NCBI RefSeq assembly: GCF_030687575.1
Contig: NZ_CP117439.1
Coordinates: 310,001-374,000 of the forward strand
Length of the DNA: 64,000 nt
Origin: Pseudomonas sp. FP2309
Lineage (GTDB): Bacteria; Pseudomonadota; Gammaproteobacteria; Pseudomonadales; Pseudomonadaceae
Reading direction: 5' to 3'
Under the pieces are notes generated by a model. That model saw nothing but the letters and a program-made list of their open reading frames with translations, was not told where the DNA came from and did no database searches. This document shows, one piece after another, positions 18,788-27,169 of the stretch; position 1 is the stretch's first letter; every line of letters begins with the position of its first letter. Made by a program: the position numbers and the translations under genes.

Positions 18788-18806
18788 GTTAATGGTAATG
18801 CTTTGC
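18788..18806 (-). promoter_or_regulatory. Candidate Fur box upstream of the siderophore receptor
   Basis: GTTAATGGTAATGCTTTGC matches 13 of 19 positions of the Fur consensus GATAATGATAATCATTATC. It lies 40 bases before the receptor start, a sensible place for iron-dependent repression. This is a consensus match by eye, not a scored model. Confidence 0.5.
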
Positions 18807-18961
18807 ATTTGCGCGCGTTATCTATTACCAAACGTATCGGCTTTGGAATATGTTGCTAAATGTGTTTTTTGTCGCTGGATGACAAGAATTTTTGTCGTTT
18901 TTAGGACGTCTGTAAGCCATTGCTTAGAATCAAATCGCCTAAATACAGACGATTCACGAAA

Positions 18962-18991
18962 TTGACACATAGTTCAGCGCGCGACTAGGAT
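18962..18991 (+). promoter_or_regulatory. Sigma-70-like promoter of a possible small RNA
   Basis: TTGACA at 18962-18967 is followed after 18 bases by TAGGAT at 18986-18991. Transcription would start near 18998 and reach the strong terminator at 19079 without an ORF. Confidence 0.5.
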
Positions 18992-18997
18992 TGCGCC

Positions 18998-19079
18998 CAA
19001 CGCCTGTGGCTAACCGCCATAACTCATCCAATAAAAAAAGGCCCGCGGCATGTTAAGTCGTCCGCGGGCCTTTTTTTTT
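18998..19079 (+). ncRNA. Possible free-standing small RNA (about 80 nt) or oprD-porin leader
   Basis: No gene lies between the receptor and the porin, yet a very strong terminator is present: AAAGGCCCGCGG (ending 19048) pairs with CCGCGGGCCTTT (from 19062), with a nine-base T-run ending at 19079. A TTGACA/TAGGAT promoter sits just upstream. The predicted RNA would have a 5' unstructured part, an A-rich stretch (AATAAAAAAAGG) and a terminator with a long U tail, as in Hfq-dependent RNAs. It might instead be a premature terminator in the leader of the porin gene 80 bases downstream. I do not recognise a named RNA. Confidence 0.5.
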
Positions 19080-19158
19080 GGAATAAGCCGATACCTAAAA
19101 GCGACACGGAGCCTGGTGTCACAGCGCGTACTCAACCAGGAATAAGGAATACAAGAAA

Positions 19159-20475
19159 ATGTTGAAGCAACGGATGAGTCTGATCGCTCTGGGGATTTTG
19201 AGCGCATCGACAGCCATGGCAAACGACCAGGAGCAATCCAAGGGTTTCGTTGAAGACAGCCACCTGAACATCGCTGCACGTAACGCCTATATCAGCCGCG
19301 ACTACAAAAACGGCAAACAAGACAAAGCCGAATGGGGTCAGGGCTTCATCGGCAAGTTCGAATCCGGCTTCACCCAGGGCACCGTGGGTGTGGGTGTGGA
19401 CGTGATCGGTCAATATGCTATTCGTCTGGACGGTGGCCAAGGCCGTGCCGGCGCGGGCGGTATCGACTTCTTCAAGCAGGGTAATGGCACCACCAACCCT
19501 GACGGCACGGCAAACCCTGGCTCGGCACCTCACGACCTGGCCAAAGGCGGCGCAGCTGTTAAGTTCCGCGTCTCCAACACCGTGCTCAAGTACGGCGACC
19601 AGTTCCCTAACGTACCGGTCCTGGCCTACGACAACTCTCGTCTGCTGTCCGAAACGTTCACCGGTACCTCGATCGTCTCCAAAGAGATCGCCGGCCTGCA
19701 ACTGGACGCCGGTCACTTCACCAAGGAAGCTCGCAAGAGCGCCGAAGGTACCGACAGCGGCCGTCTGAAAAGCATCGATTACGTGGGTGGTAGCTACAAG
19801 TTCACCGAAAGCCTGTCCGCCGCGCTGTACGCCTCCGACATGGAAGACGTGCTGAAAAAGCAATACGTCAACGTCAACTACGTGCTGGCCCTGCCAGAGA
19901 AGCAATCGCTGACCTTTGACTTCAACGGCTACAAAACCAAGCTCGACAAGCGCTTCGCCCTGGAAAACCAAGGCAGCGAAGACGCCCGCGACAACAAGAT
20001 CTGGAGCCTGGGCGCCACGTGGGCCGTTGGTCCGCACAGCTTCACCGTCGCTCACCAGCGCAGCACCGGCGACACCGGCTACCTGTACGGCGGCTACCGC
20101 AACGCCGGCGGCATCGGCGACGGCGGCAACACCATCCTGCTGGCCAACTCCTACTGGTCCGACTTCAACGGCAAGGACGAGCGCTCCTGGCAGGCGGGTT
20201 ATGGCCTGGACTTCAGCACCTTCGGCGTGCCTGGCCTGACCTACAACGTCGCCTACGTGCGCGGCACCAACATTGACGACGGTTCCAACCGTGGCAATGG
20301 CACCGAGCGCGAAATCTTCAACCAGTTCAAATACGTCGTTCAGAGCGGCCCGGCCAAAGACCTGAGCCTGCGTGCACGTGCGTCCTGGCTGCGGGTTTCC
20401 AGCAACGCCGACAAGTACAACGTGGGCGGAAACGAACTGCGTCTGTTCGCCGACTACCCGATCAACGTTTTCTGA
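19159..20475 (+). CDS. OprD-family outer-membrane porin
   Basis: A 438-residue porin. The signal peptide MLKQRMSLIALGILSASTAMA is cleaved before NDQEQSKGF. GFVEDSHLNIAARNAYISRDY and the repeated tyrosine/aspartate-rich strands are typical of the OprD family of 18-stranded specific porins. The chain ends in a terminal phenylalanine (FADYPINVF). The family imports amino acids, peptides and small carboxylates; which substrate this one uses cannot be read. A terminator is found on each side, so it is a single-gene unit, possibly regulated by the upstream leader. Confidence 0.9.
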   Translation: MLKQRMSLIALGILSASTAMANDQEQSKGFVEDSHLNIAARNAYISRDYKNGKQDKAEWGQGFIGKFESGFTQGTVGVGVDVIGQYAIRLDGGQGRAGAGGIDFFKQGNGTTNPDGTANPGSAPHDLAKGGAAVKFRVSNTVLKYGDQFPNVPVLAYDNSRLLSETFTGTSIVSKEIAGLQLDAGHFTKEARKSAEGTDSGRLKSIDYVGGSYKFTESLSAALYASDMEDVLKKQYVNVNYVLALPEKQSLTFDFNGYKTKLDKRFALENQGSEDARDNKIWSLGATWAVGPHSFTVAHQRSTGDTGYLYGGYRNAGGIGDGGNTILLANSYWSDFNGKDERSWQAGYGLDFSTFGVPGLTYNVAYVRGTNIDDGSNRGNGTEREIFNQFKYVVQSGPAKDLSLRARASWLRVSSNADKYNVGGNELRLFADYPINVF

Positions 20476-20508
20476 TTGATCGCAGGTCGCGCCTGATGCC
20501 AGGCGATA

Positions 20509-20537
20509 AAAAACCCCGACTGGTTCGGGGTTTTTTT
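20509..20537. terminator. Bidirectional terminator between porin and M48 protease genes
   Basis: AAAAAACCCCGA (20509-20520) and TCGGGGTTTTTT (20526-20537) form a perfect 12-bp stem with A- and T-runs, between convergent genes. Confidence 0.9.
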
Positions 20538-20548
20538 ATGACCGCCAA

Positions 20549-22678
20549 TCAGCCCTCGCGGTGCTGCAGAATTTTGCGGGCCTGGAACGCGTTAACGTAG
20601 TCGGTCATCAGCATCAGTCCCTCATACGGCTGGATTTTTTTGTCGGCGACGCACAACTGCGCCATCTGCAACAGCACTTGGCGTTTCTTCTTATTGACCC
20701 TGGCGCCCGGCACGCCAAATGCGGTTTTGCGCAACACGGGCAAAGGGGCCTCAGGGGTCAGCTCCACCGTCACCCAGACGCCTTGCATAAACTGCAGCGT
20801 GACATTGTCGATGTGCTCAATGGGCAACGGCTGCGCCAAGTTGGCGAACACAAAATGTTCCGGTGTCAGGCGCAACGCGATCTGTGGCGCGCGTTTGAAG
20901 CGACGCACCCCCAGCCAGAGAAAGATCAGCGCGATACCAGCAATCGCCGCACCGGCGCCGATGGCGGATAACGGCGTGCCTTTCATGCGCTCCGGCGCGA
21001 GCCAGGGTTGGGCCATGACCCACAGCCCCAGCAGCACGAAGGGAATCGACAGCAGCGCCATCAGCACGGCGCGTCGGCGGCCGCCTTCGTGAAACGCCTG
21101 CTCGCCCTGGGCCGATACGGCCATGGTCTCCAGCAGATGGGTGTGCGCAGTGTTTTCGGACACCGCCACGTCGATCAAGGCGCGAGACAACTGCTCGCGC
21201 AGTGCCTGCGGTGTGCGGAAGCAGGCATCGATGTGCGTGTTCGCCGCGTCGGCATCCACCGTGCGGGTGGCGCTGCGCAGGGCATCCTCCAGCGGCACGT
21301 TCAGCGCGCGCAGACGTTCGTCATTGGACGGGTGGGAATCGGTCGGGTGCGCTTGATGACTCTCCAGCGCTTCGGGCGGCAGTTGCAACTCACGTGTGCA
21401 CACCGTGGCGAGTACCGCGGCGGGCAGGTCCGTCGCCGTGGCGGCGTCACACAGCGCCAGCAGTGAGTCCTCGATGTGTGGGTGCAATACGGACACCCGC
21501 AACAACGCCGATGCCGCGGCGGCATGGCCAGCCAACCGCGCGCCGGCGGCATCCGCCAGCAATTCGCGCTCACGGCTCCAGTGGTTTACCGCGTGATCAA
21601 AGCGCTGCATGAAAAACACACCGAACATGAACAACGGCCGCATCAACTGCCCCTGAATAAAGCCGCTGCTCAGCGAGGTATCCAGCAGCGCCCCAAGGCT
21701 GCAATTGACCCCCTCGTAGATCGGCAAAAAGCGCAGGCTGTAGTCGGTGTCCTGCCCAGCAAAGTGCGCCAGTTCATGGCCGATCACTGCGTCGATTTCC
21801 TCACGGCTCAACAGGCCCAGGTACAGCAGCGGCACATGCAAGGTGCGTCCGTGCAGCAGCGTGTTCGCCGGTTGCACAATGGCTTCGCTGGAGGTCACGT
21901 AAAAACCTTGGGCCAGGCTCACCACGATATGCTCCGGAGGCAGCGCACCGAGCGAGCCCGCCAACGCATTCACCTGGCGCCACAACCCCGGCGCCTGCTC
22001 GGGCGTCACCACTTCACCGAACAACTCCAGCGGTTCGGGCGTGAACAGACGCAGCATCGGGCGCAGCTGTTTAAGCAACTGCCAGATCGAATACAGACAA
22101 AATGCGGCGATCACCCACAGCACCGCCATCAACTTGATTTCGCCGCTGGCCAGCCGGCCGATATGCCACATCGCCAAGCCTTCAAAACCCAGCGCCAACG
22201 CGACCGCCGCCGCCATCGCCACGCCATGGCTCACCAGCACATAGGGCAACAAACGGCTGCCCTGGGAAAACACCTGTAACAACATCTCTCGCGACTGCAG
22301 CGCCCGCCACGCCGCCCAGTACGTGCCGGCCAACGCCGCCACACCGATGAACGCCGCCAACAGCCCCAGACCGATCACCCATGGCGCCAGGGCTCGCATT
22401 GCACGGTTCACGTGGTGAGCGGTGGGCAGTTCGGCCTCGATTACTACCAGCCGGCTGAGCGCCAGATAGACGCTGATTTTTTCATCGACCAGTTGCACCT
22501 CAGCCGCCGGGTCCTTTGCCGCCAGTGCTTGGAGTCGCTGTTTAGCGATATCCACAGTGATGTGGTAATCGATCATCGCGGTGGTGGATTCGGCAGCCCG
22601 CTGCCGCTCCCAGACGCCGAGAGTGGCCAACAGCAGGGGGAAAATTACCAGCAGGCAGATCAGTTTCAGGGCGTTCAT
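20549..22678 (-). CDS. Membrane-anchored M48 family zinc metalloprotease
   Basis: A 709-residue protein with several membrane segments (N-terminal helix 4-21, a cluster at about 95-215, two at about 535-595). The zinc site HExxH is seen in IDAVIGHELAHFAGQD, with a downstream glutamate in ERELLADAAGARLAG as third ligand, as in HtpX/M48. It is much longer than HtpX (about 290 residues) and has an extra C-terminal membrane domain followed by a PH-like tail. A role in membrane-protein quality control is a family-level inference. It is flanked by a bidirectional terminator and has no operon partners. Confidence 0.85.
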   Translation of the reverse strand: MNALKLICLLVIFPLLLATLGVWERQRAAESTTAMIDYHITVDIAKQRLQALAAKDPAAEVQLVDEKISVYLALSRLVVIEAELPTAHHVNRAMRALAPWVIGLGLLAAFIGVAALAGTYWAAWRALQSREMLLQVFSQGSRLLPYVLVSHGVAMAAAVALALGFEGLAMWHIGRLASGEIKLMAVLWVIAAFCLYSIWQLLKQLRPMLRLFTPEPLELFGEVVTPEQAPGLWRQVNALAGSLGALPPEHIVVSLAQGFYVTSSEAIVQPANTLLHGRTLHVPLLYLGLLSREEIDAVIGHELAHFAGQDTDYSLRFLPIYEGVNCSLGALLDTSLSSGFIQGQLMRPLFMFGVFFMQRFDHAVNHWSRERELLADAAGARLAGHAAAASALLRVSVLHPHIEDSLLALCDAATATDLPAAVLATVCTRELQLPPEALESHQAHPTDSHPSNDERLRALNVPLEDALRSATRTVDADAANTHIDACFRTPQALREQLSRALIDVAVSENTAHTHLLETMAVSAQGEQAFHEGGRRRAVLMALLSIPFVLLGLWVMAQPWLAPERMKGTPLSAIGAGAAIAGIALIFLWLGVRRFKRAPQIALRLTPEHFVFANLAQPLPIEHIDNVTLQFMQGVWVTVELTPEAPLPVLRKTAFGVPGARVNKKKRQVLLQMAQLCVADKKIQPYEGLMLMTDYVNAFQARKILQHREG

Positions 22679-22846
22679 GGAAGTCCGTTCGCGACGCGGG
22701 GGTGTTGGTTATACCGAAAACGTCCGGGGCGCGGCAGCCCATTTTCTGATGCGCGGGTTCTGCGCTGGGGCGTTCCTATGCACATTGGGCAGGCTTTTAA
22801 CCCCCACATTCAAAGCGCAATACCCCGATCTCGACCGACTCAAAAC

Positions 22847-23476
22847 TTATGCCGGCCGCGACGTAAAAACCAAACGAACCGCAAGCAACACAAAGACAAA
22901 TGCCAGGCTGCGCGATTGCCACTTCGCGGACTCGCCTTTGTGGGACGCGTAAACCCGGATCATTCCCCCGATCAGGCCCAGCGCAACGTGGAAGATCGAC
23001 GCGATCAGTGTCAACACCAGCCCCAGCGTCACGATTTGCCGTGCGACCGCAGAACTGCCCGGAACGACGAACTGCGGCAAAAACACCATGAAAAACAGCA
23101 GCGCTTTCGGGTTGAGTAAAGAGTTCAGCATCGCGCGCATGAACACTGACATGAGCGAGGCCTGGATGGCGGCGTTCAGTGGAAGTCCGCTACGCACCCG
23201 AATGGCCTTCCACGCCATCCACAGCAGATAGAACGCGCCGGCCCAGCGGATCAGATCGAACGACGGTGGCCACTGCGCGATTGCGGCTGCGAGACCGGCA
23301 GCGGTGAGCGCGGTCAATACGAGGTCAGCGGCGCCAATGCCCAATGCAGCAACGACGCCGCCACGCCAGCCGTAGCTCGCTCCGTGCGCAATCACGAAGG
23401 CCATGTTGGGGCCGGGGGACATCAGCAACAGCAACACCGCCCCGGCAAACAGCAGGAGTGTCGACGGCTCTATCAT
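22847..23476 (-). CDS. LysE/RhtB-family amino-acid exporter
   Basis: A 209-residue inner-membrane protein with about six membrane helices and the family signature LLLMSPGPNMAFVIAHG near the N-terminus. Family members export lysine, threonine, homoserine or other small amines. Its ATG overlaps the stop of the VOC gene (ATGA). The divergent MocR-type regulator suggests that this pair is induced by an amine or amino compound. Confidence 0.88.
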   Translation of the reverse strand: MIEPSTLLLFAGAVLLLLMSPGPNMAFVIAHGASYGWRGGVVAALGIGAADLVLTALTAAGLAAAIAQWPPSFDLIRWAGAFYLLWMAWKAIRVRSGLPLNAAIQASLMSVFMRAMLNSLLNPKALLFFMVFLPQFVVPGSSAVARQIVTLGLVLTLIASIFHVALGLIGGMIRVYASHKGESAKWQSRSLAFVFVLLAVRLVFTSRPA

Positions 23477-23880
23477 GTGGGCTCCAGATCGCCGCGATAG
23501 ACGATGTGAAGCTTGTTGCCATCAGGGTCTCGCAGGTAGGCACCGTAGTAGCCCTCGCCATACCAGGGCCGCTCGCCCGGGCTGCCTTCATCAGTGCCAC
23601 CCTTCTCGATCCCTGCCGTGTAGGCCGCGCGTACGACGTCGGGCGTTTGAGCATGAAACGCGAGCATGCTGCCATTGCCCGGCGTGGCCGCAAGGCCATT
23701 ACGCGGTAAGTAGACATAGAATCTGGGCAGCGTGCGCACCGGATGGACCCAGCAAGCCGAGGCGGGGCCTCCATCCGGGGTCACCGCGCGGCGGATCAGC
23801 CCGAGTGGCGCAAGCACGGCGTCATAAAAAACCGATGCTCTTTCAAGGTCGGCGCATCCCACAGTAACGTGACTGAACAT
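23473..23880 (-). CDS. VOC (glyoxalase/bleomycin-resistance fold) protein
   Basis: A 135-residue single-module VOC protein. It begins MFSHVTVGCADLERASVFYD, with the first metal-ligand histidine at H4, and ends in the usual GYYGAYLRDPDGNKLHIVYRG strand with histidine and glutamate/aspartate positions. Substrates of this superfamily vary widely (glyoxal conjugates, antibiotics, small aldehydes). It is translationally coupled to the LysE-type exporter, so the two probably handle the same compound. Confidence 0.85.
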   Translation of the reverse strand: MFSHVTVGCADLERASVFYDAVLAPLGLIRRAVTPDGGPASACWVHPVRTLPRFYVYLPRNGLAATPGNGSMLAFHAQTPDVVRAAYTAGIEKGGTDEGSPGERPWYGEGYYGAYLRDPDGNKLHIVYRGDLEPT

Positions 23881-23986
23881 ATCTCAATCGATTCAACGCC
23901 ACTGGAGCTGTTACCTCCTGCGCGCCGAACTCGCCTCCTTGCTTTGTGTGGGATCGGAGCCTACGCTCGCCACTTGATACACACAA

Positions 23987-23997
23987 AGAATTGTTCT
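23987..23997. promoter_or_regulatory. Small palindrome in the divergent MocR / VOC-lysE promoter region
   Basis: AGAATTGTTCT is a palindrome (AGAA-ttg-TTCT) 12 bases before the regulator start and about 107 bases before the VOC start. It could be an operator for the MocR-type protein. The assignment rests only on symmetry and position. Confidence 0.25.
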
Positions 23998-24008
23998 AGA
24001 TACATTCA

Positions 24009-25331
24009 ATGACGATGCCACGGTACAAAACCATAGCTGACCAGGTCGCGGAAAATATTCGCAACGGACGTTTGCGCCCCGGAACCCAACTCCCGACGGT
24101 ACGCACATTGATGCGCGAGCATGGCATTGCGCTTGCGACCGCCGCTCGCGTCTACCGAACGTTGGAATCAATGGGCCTGGTGGTCGGTGAAATGGGGCGT
24201 GGCACCTTCGTGCGCGACACCTCTCTTCCACGCGATCTCGGTCTGCAACCGGCATACGGAGCTGGATTAATTGACCTGACCTTCAATAACCCAGCGGTTC
24301 CCGGGCAGGCAGAGATGCTGAGGCAGGCACTGCGCAACCTCGCATCCTCGGGCGATCTGGACGCCTTGCTGCATAACGCACCCCATGGCGGGCGTCCGCA
24401 TGAACGAGAAACTGCTGCGAAACACCTTCGCAACCGTGGCATTCGAGTCCCTGGATCGCAGGTGTTGATCGTCAATGGCGCGCAACAAGGGCTGGCGATG
24501 GCGATGATGGCGCTGCTCAAACCGGGCGAGGTGCTCGCGGTCGACGCGCTCACCTACCCGGGCATTAAAGCGCTAGCCGTGGCCCACTGTATTGAGCTTT
24601 TGCCCATCCCTTTGGCTGATGGCACGACCAACCTGGACGCGCTCGCGGCCAGTTGCAAGCAGCGTCCGGTACGCGCGTTTTATACGATGCCCTCCCTGCA
24701 CAACCCCCTGGGATCAATCATGCCGGCCGCAGACCGTAAGCGTTTGATCGCGCTGGCCGAGGAACACGATTTTGCGCTCATCGAGGACGGCGCCTATGCG
24801 TTCCTGGCCGAGCCGGCACCCAAGCCATTGTTCACGCTCGCACCGCATCGCACGATCTACGTTTCCGGCCTCTCGAAAAGCGTCGCCTCGGGCTTGCGAA
24901 TCGGATTTATCGCAGCGCCCCTGTCGCTTATCCCCGCGCTTGAGCAGGCCGTGCGAGCCTCCACATGGAGCTCGCCATCGATCACAGTCGAACTGGCGTG
25001 TCGCTGGATCGAAGAAGGCGTGGTGGATGACCTGGAAGAATTGAAACGCAAAGACGCCGCGAATCGCCAACGAATCGCCCGCCGCATTTTCGGCGGCATC
25101 AACCTGGTAGGGCATCCAAACGCCTACTTCCTTTGGCTGCCATTGCCCGAAGACATACGCGCCGAAAGCGTTGCTGCTGCATTGCGGCGCGACAACATTA
25201 TGGTGACGACAGCAGAGCCCTTTTCCGCAGCATCGAATGTGCCTAACGCGCTGCGCGTTGCGCTGGGGTCCATACCTGTTGAAACGCTCAAACTCGCGCT
25301 GACAAAAGTGAGAGTTGCCTGCGGCTATTAA
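24009..25331 (+). CDS. MocR-type regulator: GntR DNA-binding domain fused to PLP aminotransferase
   Basis: A 440-residue protein. Residues 1-75 form a GntR winged helix (DQVAENIRNGRLRPGTQLPT, TVRTLMREHGIALATAARVY). Residues about 95-440 form a fold-type I aminotransferase, with the PLP lysine in YVSGLSKSVASGLRIG. MocR proteins bind PLP or an amine adduct and usually regulate the divergent gene, here the VOC-LysE pair. A second ATG two codons later (MPRYKTI) could serve as start. No Shine-Dalgarno is evident before either, so the transcript may have a very short leader. Confidence 0.88.
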   Translation: MTMPRYKTIADQVAENIRNGRLRPGTQLPTVRTLMREHGIALATAARVYRTLESMGLVVGEMGRGTFVRDTSLPRDLGLQPAYGAGLIDLTFNNPAVPGQAEMLRQALRNLASSGDLDALLHNAPHGGRPHERETAAKHLRNRGIRVPGSQVLIVNGAQQGLAMAMMALLKPGEVLAVDALTYPGIKALAVAHCIELLPIPLADGTTNLDALAASCKQRPVRAFYTMPSLHNPLGSIMPAADRKRLIALAEEHDFALIEDGAYAFLAEPAPKPLFTLAPHRTIYVSGLSKSVASGLRIGFIAAPLSLIPALEQAVRASTWSSPSITVELACRWIEEGVVDDLEELKRKDAANRQRIARRIFGGINLVGHPNAYFLWLPLPEDIRAESVAAALRRDNIMVTTAEPFSAASNVPNALRVALGSIPVETLKLALTKVRVACGY

Positions 25332-25494
25332 GTTTGAATGCCTGTTGCTGAGCGGTTGGTCTTGAGATCGTTATTGCGAGCAGGTGTGGTGCGTACAGTG
25401 AATCGCCCCGGATTCTTTAGACACTGAGCGGCACGGGTTTGAGCTTCCGGCAGCAGGAAATTACAACCGCGGTTATCAGGCGAATCTTTCTCGG

Positions 25495-26595
25495 TTGGGT
25501 GCGCTCTCGCCCGTGGAGGCTGCTCAGATCGTACGTTTCCATCAGTTCGCAGACAGCGTTCGAGCTGATGTTACAACCGGTGGTGTCTTGGCTGCAGGGT
25601 GTGTCGATCACGCATCGTATGGAGAAACCGCCGGAATCCGCCGCAGCGTAGAACGACAATTCCCCGAACTCACTGGCGGCTATCACCTGCCACGCTTTGC
25701 CCGGGTTGTCGCCGTGGCCGACGCCCCTGCCGGCGCCGGTATTTGTGACGACTTCCGGCCGCGCTATGCGGTCGACATCGAGGTCATGGGACCAGATGGC
25801 GAGCCAGACACCAAGCTGCCGATCCTGGCCGGCGTGCCGTTGCCGCTGCCTACTGGCGGCGAAGAGATGGGTATCTATGCGTTCCCCGAGGAAGGCACCC
25901 AAGTTGTGGTGTGCTTTGCCTACGGTCTGCCGAATAAGCCATATATCCAAGCCATTTTGCCGCATGGCCTGAGCATGCCCAGAGTGCCGAAGGGGGATCA
26001 GGTGTGGCAGCACAGTGAGGCCTGCCAGCAGCGCGTCGACGCCGATGGCAATTGGCTGCGCCAAACGGACGGCAAGATTCTGGATAAGGCGATCGAGCGG
26101 GAAGTGGAGGCGATGGGCAACACTGAGCGGTACCAGAGCCATAACAGGACCGTGGACGACCACTCAACAGAGTCGGTGGGCGGCATCAAGACGCTTGAGG
26201 CCTTGGGCGCGCTCAAACTGCTGTCGGGCGGATCTGCAAGTCTGGCGGCGGTGGATGATCTACACCAAGCGACTGGGCGGGACTTGAACCTGGTGGTGGC
26301 GCAGAAGCACAACTCCACGGTGGGTGGCGACATGGAGGAAAGGATTCAGGGGCTGCGTAAGAGTGTGGCGTCGGTTAGTCAGCGTCTAATCGCGCCCAAA
26401 ACCTGGCTAGGATCCGAGGCGATTAACTTGTTACATATTATTAGTGAGTTACTGAGCTTGGTAGAGCAGATGAATAAAAGTCTAGCTAGCCATGTGCATG
26501 GGAATACACCGCTACCAAGTAATTCTCATGAGTTTTTTGATTGTTCATTGAAAGCTGCAAGTCTTCTGAATAAGCTAAAATCTATATCTGCTTGA
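25495..26595 (+). CDS. Phage baseplate/tail-spike protein, 5'-truncated prophage remnant
   Basis: A 366-residue frame from a TTG codon. The same frame is open back to 25402 (LPAAGNYNRGYQANLSR precedes the TTG) but holds no ATG, so the original start has been lost. The central part (FRPRYAVDIEVMGPDG ... GIYAFPEEGTQVVVCFAYG ... KPYIQAILPHG) resembles the OB-fold of myophage baseplate spike proteins (gpV/gp5-like), followed by a beta-helix-like region (LNLVVAQKHNSTVGGDMEER). No other tail genes are present, so it is not a working prophage. From about 26400 the base composition becomes AT-rich, as in the genes that follow, suggesting a replaced C-terminus. Confidence 0.65.
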   Translation: MGALSPVEAAQIVRFHQFADSVRADVTTGGVLAAGCVDHASYGETAGIRRSVERQFPELTGGYHLPRFARVVAVADAPAGAGICDDFRPRYAVDIEVMGPDGEPDTKLPILAGVPLPLPTGGEEMGIYAFPEEGTQVVVCFAYGLPNKPYIQAILPHGLSMPRVPKGDQVWQHSEACQQRVDADGNWLRQTDGKILDKAIEREVEAMGNTERYQSHNRTVDDHSTESVGGIKTLEALGALKLLSGGSASLAAVDDLHQATGRDLNLVVAQKHNSTVGGDMEERIQGLRKSVASVSQRLIAPKTWLGSEAINLLHIISELLSLVEQMNKSLASHVHGNTPLPSNSHEFFDCSLKAASLLNKLKSISA

Positions 26596-26644
26596 ATAGA
26601 AGTAGCGACTTGCAGCACTTTATGATTCCAAGATTAACCGTTTT

Positions 26645-27169
26645 TCAATGGTTGTCAGTTTTGAGGATCCACTCGTTGGGGACGTAAGCTGTACTACCTA
26701 TCAGGTCTAATAATCGATCACATTCTGTTGTTGGTGATACCCATATGAGTTCGCCAACGCTTCCTGAAAATTGACCGAGAATTTTAAAAACCGCACGTGC
26801 AGCATTGTCGTTGGATGCAATTATGCTTTTGATCGATAGCGCTGCATCAACTACATGCGCATCTTTCTGTGCAATAGCCTTCTGTGCATCTGTAACTTGA
26901 GATATTTCAATAAATTCGGATATATTTGATGTGGAAATTATATGGTCGATTTTTTTCTTGGCTGTCATTGAGGACTGCCACCTAGTGGAAAAAATAGATT
27001 TGTGTTGCTTCCACTCTTCTTTGAGTTTAGGGCAGAACACGGCTCTTGCGTCTGAGTTTAATATGGCCTGCAAAACACTGCGAGCACCTTTAGATACCGG
27101 ATGCTCTGATAATCCCGCAGCTCGAGCGACATCGGCGTCTACTACGAAGCTCTGGCATTTAATTTTCAT
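26645..27169 (-). CDS. PIN-like domain protein, partner of the upstream ATPase
   Basis: A 174-residue protein from ATG 27169, which overlaps the ATPase stop by 11 bases; GAGG lies 9 bases upstream. A longer TTG start at 27187 is less likely. The first strand FVVDADVARAAG carries D11/D13; E51/E52 (KLKEEWKQH), D103/D108 (KDAHVVDAAL) and D121 (IIASNDNAARAVF) give the acidic pattern and final 'SNDN' turn of PIN nucleases. I infer a metal-dependent RNase or DNase, with no family assigned. It differs from common VapC toxins in lacking a small antitoxin gene beside it; the partner is a large ATPase. AT-rich codon use suggests horizontal origin. Confidence 0.65.
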   Translation of the reverse strand: MKIKCQSFVVDADVARAAGLSEHPVSKGARSVLQAILNSDARAVFCPKLKEEWKQHKSIFSTRWQSSMTAKKKIDHIISTSNISEFIEISQVTDAQKAIAQKDAHVVDAALSIKSIIASNDNAARAVFKILGQFSGSVGELIWVSPTTECDRLLDLIGSTAYVPNEWILKTDNH

